This document shows, in pieces, positions 13,871 through 28,700 of a stretch of 64,000 bases of DNA. The stretch's first letter is position 1, and every line of letters begins with the position of its first letter. The stretch is from Parus major (lineage: Eukaryota; Chordata; Aves; Passeriformes; Paridae). The position numbers and the translations under genes are program-made. A model generated the notes under the pieces. That model ran no database searches. It was not told where the DNA came from and worked only from the letters and a program-made list of their open reading frames with translations. The stretch is taken from assembly GCF_001522545.3 (NCBI RefSeq), contig NC_031773.1, positions 43,940,786 through 44,004,785 on the forward strand. Direction: 5' to 3'.

Positions 13871-16251
13871 AAGCCATGACTATTAGCCAGGGCTTTATTT
13901 CCTTGACTTCTCCTTTCTAGATAATGAAAAGAATAGTATGATTTTTTCTGTTTTCTAAAGATAGTGTAAGCAGCACAAGCCTAGATGCAAAACGTTTTTG
14001 GATCATCTTTGTGAAGTCTGAAGTAGATTTTTTTCCAATGAAATGAAGCACCCTACCATTGCCCACCTAACTATTCTGGATTGTCCCCTTTTGAGACCAT
14101 AAAAAGAGCAATAAAGTTGGTGCAGTTTTCACTTTTTCTCCAGGAGAGCTCCCATTCCCTCCTTAACTCCTATTTTCCTTTCTAAGATGTGTTCATTGTT
14201 GCATTTGCTCCTTTGGTTCACAATGCTGCTTACTGCAGTGTGAGCCCACTCTTAAACATGGACTCAGAATAAGAAATGAGGAAAAGCTGCTAAGTGTAGC
14301 AGTCTTCATTGTCTTTCCCAGGCACCTGAGGTTTTTCATTCTCCATTTTGCACTCCTGGTTGTTGATTTTAAAAGAAAGGAGATATAGTTCTCTCTAAAA
14401 GAAGAGATTTTTCTTAAATTAAAAAAAAAAAAAATAATTGAAACTCATAACAACCTAAATTCTGGTGTCCAAACTGAATGGCAGATATGGCAATACTAGT
14501 ATTATTTTTTGTGATGAATTTCAGAAATCTCAGAATGTTTTCAAATATCTTCACTAGCAATTTTGTCCATTTTTAACCTCTACTTCTGCATAAAGAAGGC
14601 TTGGCTACTTCCAGCTGGACTCTGTGCCTGACTGGGGAACAGCTTCCAGCAGGTTTGCTGTTTCCTTGCTTGATAGAGAGATGAGACCGACACAATTGTC
14701 TTGAAGCTGAGCTTGATGATACTGCACTAAAGGACCAAAGGATCACACAAAAAGCTGAATTCAGGTGTTCCAAAGGGAGCAGTCACCAGCAGCATCACCT
14801 GGCAGCTGTTCCCAGTGCTGGCTGATGCCACAGCAAAGCGGCATGGGGAATGTTTCTGGGCTGAGCCGCGGCACTCCCACCTGAGGTGGGACCATACCTG
14901 CAGGATGCTCCAACCAATGCCAGCCAGGAATGGAAACTAAAACTAGACAGATTGTCAAAGGGTTTCTACTGCCCTGGTCTTCCATACTTGGCACCATTGC
15001 TTGGATAGTAGTGGTTTGAAGATGTGTCATGCCTTAAAGCATGGCAAAGGAAGCAGGGGAGGAGGCAACAGATGCCACAAGGGGGTCAACTTTACCCGTG
15101 AGCCAGAGGGAAGAAATGGATCTGTGGTGAATCAGACAGCTTCAACTAGACACCTGAAATAGTATTGTTTATATTCAGCCTATCTTCTGCCAGTATAATA
15201 CAACATTCCTGCAAAGGTTAATCAATTTGAATGCTAATATAATTCTTATTTTCCAACCATTATCTTTCAAATATATGATGTGCACTTGTCATCTTCCAGA
15301 ATTAACAACATGACAAGTTTGAACTTTTAAAAGCAAGACACTTTTTGGTTATTGGAGAGCAGAAAAAGGTCACAATGCTTTGTACAAAACAGTACCATGT
15401 ACACTTCCAGGCCCATAATTTGACTAGTCTTCTTGATAATTTATAAAGCATGGAGGAAAAAAGTAATTCAGTAAGAAGAGGGGCTGTTCTGCTTATGGGT
15501 ACAGCATAAGAGGAATTATTATATAGAAAAAAAGAATTATCTGTGTAAGTTGACTCTTGCAGCCTTCTTCTGGTTGGCACAATATAATAATTTCATTTAT
15601 TTCCTAAGAAGGAAACACTCTGGGCCCAATTCACCATTCTGCCTGATTCTCTATAGAAGTTATTTTTTGGTTGCAAATAATAGTCACAGAGAAATGAGAA
15701 AATGTATTGGCATCAGTGTTCCCTTGATCAGTGCAAGGCAAAGGAAAATTCGAGTATTTGCTTTCTGCTGTGGCTGCTATTGTCCTTGGGGACTGCTGAA
15801 ACTTTAAATCAGAGTCCTAATTGGCACTCGGATAGCCATGAAATACCAGAAGCTTCAAAAGGAGCTTAAGAGGGTAGTTGCTGCCTTTTCCCTGCTCCAT
15901 CCTTTGCTATCCAAGGCACAGACATAACAAGGATTTGGGAGGTAGAGTTATCAGTATTACATCTTGCTGTGTGACTAGCTCAGACTTTGTAAGACTAGGC
16001 ACCCCTGAGCAAGGAGCTGACATTGAAGTCATAAACCTGCTGCAAATTACACTCTGCAAGTGATTGGAAGTGTGACATGATTTGCCCCGACTCATCCACT
16101 GTGCTTTTGCTGCTCTTCAGGTAAGCCTGCCATGCTTTTAAGAGTTGTGTTGTCATTAACAGCTTTTTAAAATCGAGATAGCTTGCAAAAGTCACTATGT
16201 TCATGTGCCCATAGCTTAAATAGCCAGGAAGGGTGGGATAGGAACTAAAGG

Positions 16252-16270
16252 GATGAATGAATGAATGAAT
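16252..16270. repeat. GAAT tetranucleotide microsatellite
   Basis: About five units of GAAT/ATGA followed by GCATGC. A short microsatellite. Confidence 0.9.
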
Positions 16271-19200
16271 GCATGCCACTTGTAGGAGACTGGAGGCAGA
16301 GACACTCCCTGCTTGGCTGGCACAGCTGTACATCCCTGGTTTGGACTTGGCCAGTTCAGAGCAACTTTGTTGTCTAATGGCTCCCTCCTCTGCTCCCTCA
16401 CCTCTGATACATAATTTGAATTTATTCATCTGGCACCAAAACCTGCTTTTATCAGAAAGCCCCCTTCACACCTGTAGCAATCAGAGTAGTTAGTATTCAG
16501 GGTAGTAGTGACCACAAAGCATTGATAGAGTCTTGCTGATCTGCAAAGTTCTGGTCCCAGTGCTTTTGAATCCACTCTTTCACTGAGCAAGCATGATGAA
16601 GTAGGAACAAGCACAACTGGGGCTGTTAGGCTGTTTTAGTCTAGCTGGATGAAGGCAGCAATGGCTGTTGGAAACCAGGGAAATTGATTTTCTTTTACAT
16701 CAAATATCATCTAGTCCTAATTTAATTTCTCCAGTTTAAGGCTGTCCCAGCTGTTGAAAGCTGCTCTTGGTGACGATGTGTACACCACTGGAGAGACAGC
16801 ACAGCTGGAGTAGATGTTCTCTCTCCTTTCTGCTGGCAAAATGGAGGAAAGCAGGGACCCCTCTCTAAATCAAATGCCAAGGCAATGAAAGTTCTTCTAA
16901 ATTCACTTAAACTAGATGAACCTTTACTTTCAGTAGAAAACAAGTTTTCCTTGTGCAGTGACACAGGGTGGGTCTGCTCAACAAAGAAGGCCGTTGAAGG
17001 CCTGGATATTTTGAGCAGGTTTTGCTGGGTTTTAAAGAATCCCAAGTGACTTCAAACCTGAAGACAACCAGGAGGACTGAACCCCAACGAGACCCTCAGA
17101 GCTGGTGCCCTCAGATACTCAGGGTAGTGTATTTAAGTTAGCTATGCTGAAACATTTCGTGTTTTGTTCTTTTTCAGCTGATGCAATGTCAGTCAGGCAC
17201 GAGTACTGAGAGGTGCCTGGGCCCCCTGTTGGTACCAGGTGAGGTTTTTACTTCAGTGTTTGGCAAAGTGCTCCAAGTGCTGAACCAGCTTTGCTCTGAG
17301 CCTCCTATCCCAGTAGCCCCAAGAAGGGCTTCCTAGAGGACAGATCTGGAATTTTAATGGGAAGCCAATACATTTGGTAACAGACACCAGAAAATTTGTA
17401 AGGGAGGAGTCAATGCCATTTGTACAACTTTGAGTCTGGACTGAAACTCCATTGTCTGGAGCAGGTTGATCGTGGTTTTGAGCTGTTTTTTTATGGTTGT
17501 TCAAGAGGCTATAGCTATTTATCGATCCTGATTGTTCAAGAGTTATGTCACAGAAATGGCATTTTACAAGGACTATGGGATTCTGGTTACTGAAAAGCAG
17601 AGAATACAGCTTTACCTTTTTACATCATTCCCCTTCCTGCATGGGAGTGAGCATTTAGGCACTCACTGAGCCTGTATACCAGAAAGCCATCACTCCACAG
17701 AGCTGGGACTGGTGCTGAGAGATCCCTGTGGCTGTGCTCACCTCACCACCATCTTGATCAGCAAGCACATCACCTTTCTCTCAGAACTCTTCCCTTACTC
17801 CTTTTTGCCACAAAAGTGTGTGCATGTGTGTAAGAATATAGAACTAATATCATCAAGCACAATGATAAAATAAATAAATATAGAAACAGTGAAAAATAAG
17901 GGAACTATTTAAGGAAAATAAGGAACAGGTGGGAACTATTTACTAACCCTCATTTAGTTAGTTCTTTGTGAATTTTCATGCATCTGTATTATACTAGTAT
18001 TAGCTTGCTCTCTGCTAAGAACATAAAAGTAGGTTATGGCTTTTTGGTTGTTTTGTTGGGGTTTTTTAAATTATACTTGACTAATTTTTTGTGCAGTATT
18101 TTCAGCCTCCATCAAATGGAATGGCTTGCTCCTTTACTTTTCAGCTGTGGAAGTGCAGCCTATAGTCAGAGTTAGGCTCTGTTTTTCAGGGTAATACCAG
18201 TTTTACTAGCAAAATACAGTGGCACCTGGGCAACCTCCACAACAATCCAGAGTTTGTTTATGTATGACAGGCTGGAATTTAGCTAGAATTTGAATGATAA
18301 GGTAGTGTAATGTGGAGAAAACAGTCTGTCCATCCATCCCTCCCTCTATCTGTATGTCTGTCTCTTTCAGTGTTGTAAATTTGAAAAGTAAGAAGTTTTT
18401 TAGTTGGTGTAAGTAGAAAGTGCCCATTTCACACAGTCTGTTCCTGAAGGGGAGCTGCTTTTTAAGGCCAGGTTCTTTGTTAGAGGAACTTGATAGGTCT
18501 AATCAGTGATATTCCTGGGAAGGAGCATAATTTAAAAAATAGAATTGATTTATTTCTGTATTTTCTATTTATTTATTTATTACACACATCCATGCCTTAT
18601 ACAGGAGTAATTTTTTTTCACTTCCAATCTTTTTACTGGAAACTTAGAAGCCATACTGCACACCTGGAATGAAGAGTAACTTTCAGTTATTCCATACCTC
18701 GATTCACCAAGGAAAGTGGATACCTTCTTTCCTAATGGTAGAGTACATCTGAAAGAAATAATAATATGAAAAATATTGATTTTTATCAAATGAAAGAAAT
18801 AGCACTTGATAGCATTGTAATAACTTGATAGCTAGAAAATTTTATTTAAAAAAATAAAATTTATACTCGTGAATATCTTCACTTACTGGAAACTCAGTTA
18901 AATATCCAGTGTTTGATGGCAAAGGCTGTTTGCTGCTTTGTTAGAAGGCATATTTTGCAGGCACTTAAACTTTTGATATTGCTCTAATTTTGAACTTCCA
19001 AATGTTGTTGACAGGGTTCTTTACCTTGAATCAAGGCTATTATTATAAAAAATTCACAGTTCTGCCAATGAGAATGAGATAGTAATTTCTCCTGGCAGAC
19101 TAATTTAGACAACTTTTCAGGTATGATTTTTTAACCGAGAGTTGCGTGAGAAATGTGAAAAATGTTATCACTTACCGGAAATGCAAATGTGGCATTTGTT

Positions 19201-22200
19201 CAGCCTAATATGAATGCCTCTGCACCAGGCAACAACACCAGAAGTGCCAATTAGGATGCAGTCCTGGTTCCAAAAATTCACCCTTTCTTTTCAGCTAATA
19301 TGACATTTATGTGTCACGTCTTTTTTTTTTCTTTCACAGTGTGCCTGTGTTTCAACCTACTTGCACAGAAATGCCAGTTGTGCTTGAATTTTATTTTAAC
19401 TGAAAACCTGTTATTGTGCCAGGCATCAATACAGAATGGCTATGCATGTAATGTGTTTTATTATGGCTAGAATTTAAAGACCAGTGCCATATAGGTCAAT
19501 CAGTGTTACGAATGACAGCAGTTGTTATCTGCTAGTGAGGACAGCAGTATAATAATAATGTTTATTGCACATCATTTTTCAATGATTTTATGCTATCATT
19601 TAGGAGATGAATGAAATGGCTCTCTAGCTGACATGAATGTAAATAAATTAAGCATTAAGAACCAGAGAGTTCTAATCATCTTTCTTTAAGATTGCACTAA
19701 ATGGTTGCAATCAGTGAAATAGATGAGAGATTGCATTAAATTGCTCTCCCAGATACTATATCATGCCAGCTCAAACAAGGTTCACAGGCATTACAAAACA
19801 GCTCAGATTGAAGGAGCAGCTGGAATGCCTCATAGGCATGCATTAGCTGAGAGTAATGCATTGGACGTGTACCTCTGCTTACAGTCTTTTACATTAACAT
19901 ACATGGAGTGACAAAGAGAAACCCAAACAAATAGACAAGGGAAAACCTGTGCTGTTTTGTTCCAGGGATTTGCTCTCATTATAGATTTATATTAATATAT
20001 GCCATGGTTTAGAGGATTATGCAGGAGCATCGGTTGCAGTATTTTCTCAGCTCTTTCATTCAGCCTCTGCAGTTTTTTTCAGGATGTTATTGGAAATTCA
20101 GAGGGCAAAAAGATGACAGGTTGGAGAATGAAGGGAGGTTTGTTACTGTTATGAGGGGAGAATACAGGCACTGTATCTTATGGGTAGCAGATAGGCAATA
20201 TCTGAGAAGCTGTCAACAGGACACATTAAGGCTGGGTTTTCAGGAGCTGACCTCTTATTCTGCCAGTACAAATCCACAAATTAAATTGTGTGAGCAGCTA
20301 GGTCACAGAGAGGTAGAGACGTCTGTATTCATCTGACCTAAGGCAGAAGCACCAAAGTGAACCTGAAATAGGAAGGGTCTTGGGGTCAGCAAAGACAGAT
20401 TGGAAATTTGTCTCTTTATGTCTTTAAATAGCAGCACAGTGAGCACAATTAAAATTGTGACTGTTCAGGTCCTCTGCTGCCAGCAGTAGGGGCAGCATCC
20501 CTTTTCATTTAAGGGTAACATAGCCCAAAAGTTATCTCATTACTGATAGCACCACAGTCCTGGCTGTGTGGCACTGCCTTGGCAGGATGCTCCAAGCACC
20601 CCTCCAGCAGCTGCTCTGGAGCCAGCTAAAGCCCAAGACCTTAGCACAAGGCTGTGCTGGGAGGAAAGTGAGATTGCAACAATTCCCAGTTTCTGGATTC
20701 ATGTCCTGTTGCACAGTTGTTGCATTATGAAATAGAAAATTCTATATTTCTATATTTCCTTCCCTCCTGCTGAAACATCCATTGACTGTGCCAAGCAAAC
20801 AGGCTAGTTCTTACTTAAATGAACAAATTAGTCTGTGTCGAGCACTTAGATGTAGTATTTCTTCTACAAGAAAAGAATGGATGAAAGGAAAAAGCTCTGT
20901 TTTCAGGTTTTATCCAATATTTTTCAGGGGCTACCCAAATTGTAAACACTCTTTTGTTGCTTTGTTTTGATTTAGTTTGGTTTGATTTTGTTGTTTTTGC
21001 TATTTTGTTGTACTGGACATAGGTGTAGTTTACTCAGGACTAGACAGGGACCAGCCAGGTCATATCCTACACAAGCATCAAATACAAACACTTGGGTAAA
21101 CGTGTGGGTATGTGCCTTATAATTGCATGTTCTTCAGAACTCAATATCCTTTTCAAAGGGTGACACCTGCATCTTTCTTTAATGTCTGAAGGTTCAATAA
21201 AAAAGGTCTGTAATATGACTGCTCTTTCAAGCTACAGTGGGAAACAGAAGGAATGTTTCTGGAGAGTTTTTGCTTGGCTGGTTGGTTTTTGTTTTGTTTT
21301 ATTTTGTTTTTGTAGTATTGCTCATCTTTCTCAGTGGGTCAAAATTTATGGCAGGAAGAAACAAGGCTAAGAGAGGTGTTCAGCAAGTTTTTCAGAAGTG
21401 ATACTGGCTCATTCTACAAAGGCAAAAATCTTAATCCTTATGTCATAAATTCAGGTAAAAGAAAGATGGGAGCACCTAATTTTTCCCAGTGACTCCCAAT
21501 TTCACTTGTGATCGCTACAAAACTCCTTGGGTGTCTACAGCATCTGGTGCTTTTAAAATCCTGAAATATTCCCCATAAGAGTGCTTTTCTGAACCCAGCA
21601 AGAATCTGGTCTCCAGACTATGAGGTTCTTCAGCCTACAGAGGAGTTCCTATCTGTCACAGGTGGTGCCCAAGGAGTGAAGATATTGATGGACTGTGTTG
21701 CAGGAAGACATCAACTGCATTTGGTAAGTAGCATTTGAATGTGTTGCCTACTGAGCCATACAACATTTTGCCTGTGCCTTTCATATATGAGGTAATATTT
21801 TCAGCACTACAGCTTGAGAAAGCTTCTAACTCAAGTCTCTAAATTAGGAAGTTTTAAGACCACCACAATTTTCACTGAAGTTAATGGAAGGTATGAAAAA
21901 TCTGCACTTTAAGCTGTGAAATTTCTGGTACCCAAGAGGTAGAGAGGCTTATGTTATCTTTCCATTAATGTCAGCTAATACACTTGGGTGGCCTGCTGTC
22001 CTCTGGTTTATTTAAGGCTTTAATATTTTTACTTACAGATAAAAATTATGGCTTAGTCCTAAGTATGAGCTGGCCACATAACCATGACCATTCAGCTTAT
22101 ATAGACAAGAGTTTGCTGTCTGCTGAAGGGAGGCAGAACAGATAATCCTATCACTTTTTTACTTTTTGTCTCCAGAATTTAACTGTAGAATTTAGAGTCT

Positions 22201-22744
22201 TCCTCACAGCAGGTAGGGAGCACAGTTCAAGTGAAATTTTGCCACTACTTATCAAGTATTGTCTCATATTTTAGAGGTTTATAGCTTTAATTCCCAATCA
22301 AGTAAGTTATATCAGAACTAGAACAATAGCATGATGTATAAAAGAATTCCAAAACTATTCTGAATGAATTGTTAGTAAACATCTGAGTTGTTGTCCAGAG
22401 CAGAATACATTGGCTTCATGGATGTGGTGACTGAGGCTGAGATTCAGATTCATAACAGTGTCTCTGAAAGAGCTCCCAGTGCACCTAAAAGCAGCCTGTT
22501 TTTCTGCATTTCCATATCACTTCCTCTGGAAGGCTTATGGTGTTTTCATTGCAGTTTGTCACTGTTTCAGTGGTCTCTACATCCCACCCGGGTCAATTCT
22601 TACACTAGATATCCATGTTCCCATAGTTAGCAATCTGCAGATGGTGTCTGCAGTCTGCAAAGAGAGGGCTTTTCAGTCAAACCCTGCTCCAAGGAAGAAG
22701 TGCACTGAAAATTATGGAAAGCACCCCAACAAGATAATAAAACC

Positions 22745-22762
22745 TTTTTTTTTTTTTTTTTT
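22745..22762. repeat. Poly-T run (18 nt)
   Basis: Uninterrupted T run. It interrupts an unremarkable open frame on the plus strand, which becomes a phenylalanine run there and is therefore not credible as a gene. Confidence 0.9.
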
Positions 22763-25700
22763 GCCTATGCAGAACATTAGAAGAGAGCAGGAGAAATCAA
22801 GGATATTACTGGTGTCTTGTGTTCCTGTAGCAGAAGTGATTTTGATAAGAGAAACTGTGGTTAGTCTGCAAAAGAAGGATAGATATAATCTAAATTTACA
22901 TAAGTTTTGCTGGCTGGCATTTTAAGATCTTTGTGATATAAATCCAGGTACCTGAGGCTCTACCTAGTCAACTAAAGCATATATGTATAATAAGGGTTTT
23001 ACAAGTTCCAAAACACATAGAGAGCAGTGAAATGGGATGTGGTGATGAAAACCTGTTTCTACGGCGCTGTAGAACTTGAAATACATGCTCTGTTTTGGTG
23101 GGGGTGGTGCACTTGGTGTGGAAATGGAAGAAGGTCCATGTCTGGCTGGAGAGACTAGCAATGCATCTGTATAATGCCTTAAAACAGTGGTGGGGGCAAG
23201 GTAGTATCAAGTTTTTGTCATCATGCTGTAAAACCTTTGCTAACCAAGCAGGATAGTGCCCCACAAAAGGAGCATCCTCCTGTCCAGTGGCACCGGTTGC
23301 ATGTGACAGCTCTGTGAGTTGAGACAAAAGACCCCCCAGCTTTATCTTTCTCCTTACCTTCTGGGTTAATTTTGCAACCAATTAACCCCCAGGCTGGTTT
23401 GCTGTGTGGTGCAGAAGCAGCTGTGCTGATAATGCTGAAATGTGCATGTGTGATTGGGCTGGGAGGTGGCCAGGAGAGACGTGACTCTGTTCCAGGGTGT
23501 TGGCACCAGTCATCGTCCTGCGTGTACTCCCAGCTGGCCTGAGGACCACAAAAGCAAAACATCATCAGCTTTTGTGCATGTATATTGCTTATGGTTTTTT
23601 TGGATTCTACTTGGCTGCAGCATTTTAATTGCTGTAACTCTGTGTGAGAGGGATATAAGCCTTTTTCTCCCAGAGTGTTACTCTGAGCACAGATACCATT
23701 AGACCAACACTACAGTACTTTCTACCAGGACAGTTTATTACCCTGTGAGAAATAAAAGCAAAGAGCTTGTGCTGATAAGAGCATTTTCTGTGGGTGCATC
23801 TGTGTCATTTCCAGTTTTAACCCCAGAGAATTTAAGACCATGCACGTGTCAGGGCTTTATTCCTTTATCTGGAAGTGACTGTCCAGTGGCCTCACACTGC
23901 TGGAGCAATGTGTTGTTTATAAAAGGTGGAAAGGTCTGTCCCTTGCACTGGCACAGGGGCTGGGTGATATCTGCTGGGGATGCTGTGTTCAGGGTGAGCC
24001 AAATGCTAAGGCTGAGATACAGGTCAGCTGGCAATGGTAAAGAAGGTGACATTGTTATTTGATGCCATGCTCCAAAGATGACCGGTCCAAGTGTGTTACA
24101 AGTGCAACTGTTTTAAATACCACTGAGATAGTCTGGGGGGTGCTGTTCTATTAAAGACCATTGCCATTCCCCACAACTCATGACAGAACCCCAGGAACCC
24201 TTATTTTTCAGTTTCTATAACCTTTTACAGAGCAGCTGCACTACAGCTGGTGTCTGCATCACCTCTGGTTCGCAGTTCACAGCCTGGAGACTCTGCTGGC
24301 TTGGTACTGTGCTTAATGATCTGAAAGTCAGCACGCCCAGGACTGTCTTAAGATGTCTTTAAGATCCAGAAACACTCACATTTCTTCTCACAAAAGCAAA
24401 ATGATAGATCTTGGAGGCTGCATGATTAGCCTGGAAAGCATTCATGTCTGACACTGTTTTCAGAGCAGCAGAAATCAAAGCTGAAATCAGTAAAGGTATT
24501 GTGAAAGGAAAAACAGCAGGGGTTGGTCTTTAGGAGGCTACCAAAGCAACATTCATGCTATCTTGGATCAGTTATTGTAAGTGACCCAAAGTCACTATCA
24601 TGGTGCTATTGAAATCTACTAAATAACCATCATATTTTTTTAAAAAAAAAAATTAAATATGGAGTGAATCAACTTTAATCCCGTGACTTTAGGACAAATG
24701 ATAGTAAAAGTAAAATACAGAATTCTGATTCACGTGTCTCTTTCTTTTGAATTTTATCTTTAGAAAAAGACAAGTAAATGAAACACTTTCCACTGTTTTG
24801 TAGAATAAAGGTCCTTGCAGTTAATTACTTTGTTGACTAATGACACTTTTTCCATTTTTTTTTTTTTTCCTTTGGAGACAGAGTTGGTTTTGTAGTAAAT
24901 ATTTTTACTACATGGAATTTGAAATGTACTGGTAAACAACAAGCTTTGCTATTGTATTGCACCAACACTGGGAAAGTATGTTGGATGGGTGATGGAAAAT
25001 ATATTTGGAGACAAGTAATAATGCTAGTAAAGGAACTAAAGATTTAAGCTGTTAAGGACATTTCTCTTGACTGCCTGATAAAGAGTAAAAGGTGGAAATT
25101 GGAAGCACCACGAATCATCAGCCACAATTATCTTTCTGGGGACCCAGGAGAAAATAGAAGTCTGTGGGCAAGGCCATTTTTAACAGAACTGAACAGTAAA
25201 AGCTAACTCAAAAGGCTATTTTTCTTGTTGGTAAAAGTGTTTTCCTCTAGAAGAGTTTTATTTCATTCTTTCTTCTTCTTGATTTTTCTCCTGATTGAGC
25301 AAGTATTGTTCAAGGGGCAAATGAGAATAAATTATTCTTTTTCTTTGATGATGGTTATCTTGACAATCATTTGTGTGTAACAGGAATATAGATGTTCTCA
25401 AACACTATACACTTAAATGAATAAAAAGAATAAGGAAGAGTCTTAAAGCAGACATCAACGTGGCTGGAAAATTGGTGGCAAGGTCACTGTAATCATTGTG
25501 AATTTTTTGATAATATACTGTTAAATCTACATTTTTATTCACTCACAGTAGTCAAGGATTTCAGGGATGGAATCCTTTAAAGGGGACACTAATGGCTTCT
25601 GGTATTTTGAATTGTTTACACAGAATGGAAGGGCTGTGATGTTAAACACTGGAGGTAACTTCAGTGAGAGCCTTGAGTGGAGCCAAGTTACACAGAGCAG

Positions 25701-28700
25701 ATGAATGGAGACTGATGCAGTGTCCTCCTGGACCAGGAGAGCTGAATCTCCCGCTCAGCTTTGGGACTTCACTATCAGTACCAAAAGTGCAGGCAAAAGA
25801 AGGATATAAGCAAATTCTTAATGACTTGACCTTTTTGAAGATACTGTATATGTGACTTTTACCCTTTTCATTGTTACCATCCTGTAGCCTTTCCTTAAAA
25901 AAGAGGGGGAAAAAAGTCTAGGACAAAATAAATAAGCCCTGATTTAATTAATGTGAATATGACAGGTTAGAGGATCATCTCCTGGGAGCCAGGCAGAGAT
26001 ATAGCTGGGATTTTAAAGTGTCTTGCTTGCACATAAAAGATGATATTTCTGCACGGTTCTCATCATTGCAAATGATGAACTTTGTATCCAGGCTTAATGA
26101 GACTGCATGGCTTTTGTGTTTGTTCGTTGGTTGGTTTTGGGTTTTTTTATAGAAAGAGCTGGTGGCAATAATAGAAGGGAGAAAGGAGCAACAAGGAAAA
26201 TGAAGTCAGAATCAAACTATTTAAGAGAGAGAACCTGGTAATGGACTTTGACACAGAGTTTTTGCAATAAGCAAAGGCAGATTCACAGATCACAGAGGTT
26301 TCCTCTGACAGAAATCCAGAGCTTAGGGTTTCTTCACACACATCATTTCATTCTGAGCATTTGGACTGAAAACAAGCACAGCATGGCAGATTCCAGACTA
26401 AAACTTTAGCTAGTGCACTGTGATATGTCAGAACCCAACTAAATTCTTGTAATTTTTTTCCAAGTTTATCAACATTTTTCAGGATTTTGTAAAAATGGAA
26501 ACCCAGTGGAAACCATGGGAAATTCTTTTATAAAAGCAGACAGCACTGAAAACATATATACTGTAAGGAAATATCCTATAAATTGTAGCATGGGATGGTG
26601 AAAGGTGATGTAGCTAAGCTCCTGGGAAATGCAACAGGCAGCAGTACAAGAGAGATGTTCAAAGAGAGGTGTCCATGAGGTTGGATGAGGGTACTTCCCA
26701 TGTAGCACCCCACGTACATGAGCATCAAGGGAAGAAAACAATTGCTTGTGGCATTATAAAGGAGGGTAATGCTATGGAACAGGGAACTTGAAAATTCTGG
26801 CTGATTCTTTTAAATGCTGATTCCAGCAGCAATACCAGATGAGGGAATGACCTTTTAATAAGAAGCATAGCTTCACTGTTCTACAGGCCACTTAGTCACA
26901 AACAGATACTTTGCACTGTAGAATTGAGTACAGGGTTCTGTACAGTATATCCCTTTATTTTTTCAGTGATTAACTCTGAGAGCTGGGATGATATACCACC
27001 TGAGGTTTTCTCTGATGCTGAATCAATTTTCTGTTGCTCATATTTTATTGTTATAGTTATTGGTTCTGAATAACCTCTGAAAGCTTACTGCCATATATGA
27101 AACCATTCCTTCATTAGTGTCTGACAATCCACAGGGACATTTTCATGGAAACTTTTGCATCTTGACCTGTAAATTTTCTAGGATTTGAACAATCTGTGAG
27201 CAGAAATCTCCTCTACTACAGTGGTGGGGAATTATTTATTTGTACAGTAAGCAGTGAATGTACCCCTAAGCTATAATAAAACTGTTGAAACCAAGTGTTC
27301 AGTAACTTCCCATCTATAAACATTTTCTAAACCTTTCTCTTTATAGTTTTCTGTGGTTTGAATTATCATTTGTTAAGTATATTATGACATATATCAGACA
27401 ACGGCTTGAGACCTTTGTATGGCTGTGTCCCCTAGGAATTTCATAAATAAATCACTGTAAACTAGACATATAATTCTGTCCCTCTTGCTGCATTTTATGC
27501 CTTCTGAATGATATCTGCTTTGACTAGGATGAGACCAGATTTATTAATGTTGCTTTGTCACCTGCTAAAGGATGTGATGTGCTGAAGCAGGATTTGGATA
27601 CTTCTTCTTCTTAACATGTGTGGCTTGTAGATCATAAAGCTGTTATCCCAGATGGGTGGGAGAAGGAAGGGGAAAAATAAAAGGGGGGGAAGGTACTTAT
27701 TATTCAAGACAGCTGGACAGATTGAGGATTCTTGGTTCATCTGAAAGCCTCAATTGAACTTTCCCCAAACAGGAAAAGGAATGAAATTCTTCTTGACTAT
27801 GTTTTTTTCTGCATTGTATTTTGACACTGATTTGAACTGAAATTTCATCTTGACCAAAAGTCAACATCTTTAATATTCATATTTCTTTGGTGGCTCAGGT
27901 CTGTACGCTCAAGGATTTGCTGACAAAACAGCAACATTTTGTAAAAGTTGGTGGCTTTACTTGATTGCTTACAGAAATCTAAGATAATTGGCCTAATACT
28001 GGGTGTACACCTGATTCTGAGTTAGTGAGAGATGTAGATGGTCAGCACTTCTCATTGTTGAGCCATACAAATAAGGAAGGCACCTTACACTGGTTCATGC
28101 AGGCTTTTGAAAAGAAAAAGGAAAAAAATGCCTCGTTCTGAGCAGTTTGGTTCATATCTTACTGCTTCTCCTTCAGGCATCATTCATTTAATAATGCAGC
28201 CTTATCATACAACACATAAAAGCATATATCTAATTGAACCTTAATTGTTGATTTGGCATGATACTTACATGTGGATGGGCCCAAAGGATGTGGGTTTCAA
28301 TCTTGCTGCTGGAGTACATGTGAATTTAAAACAAGTAAGGCTCAGAACAAATGCCTGTGCTTACTGCCTTGCCACACTGGGACCAATTGCTGTTACACTG
28401 TCCTGTGAAATACATTCCCTGTTCTGATTTTGGGTGAATTCAATATGATGTCTTTTGTATTGTTTTTGTCATATTCATTTTGTGAGCAGAAGAAAGATTT
28501 TTTGAAAGAGTTGCCTTTTTTGTCCTACCTCCATTAAATAACCAGATGGTAATAAACCTGTTTAGATGTTATATTTACTTTTTTAACAATAATTAGATGG
28601 GATTCTTACCTTTCCAGAATTATTTTTTAATCATGCATCACTCTCTTGGCCCTCTTTTGCAATATATATGTACTCTCTACTAGTATTCATATATATGCAT

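Larger units (their letters stand above)
13611..22744. other. Gene-free stretch with simple repeats and conserved-looking blocks
   Basis: No exon is recognised. Slightly GC-richer blocks lie near 14.75-15.05 kb, 17.65-17.80 kb and 20.55-20.70 kb, without splice or promoter context I could defend. The interval 19.1-19.9 kb has the texture of a conserved non-coding element and is described among the findings. Simple repeats are listed separately. Confidence 0.5.

Noticed and set aside
22458..22925. Longest plus-strand open frame (155 codons)
   Set aside because: No domain. It crosses an 18-nt poly-T run that becomes phenylalanines, with no splice, promoter or start context. Composition explains it.
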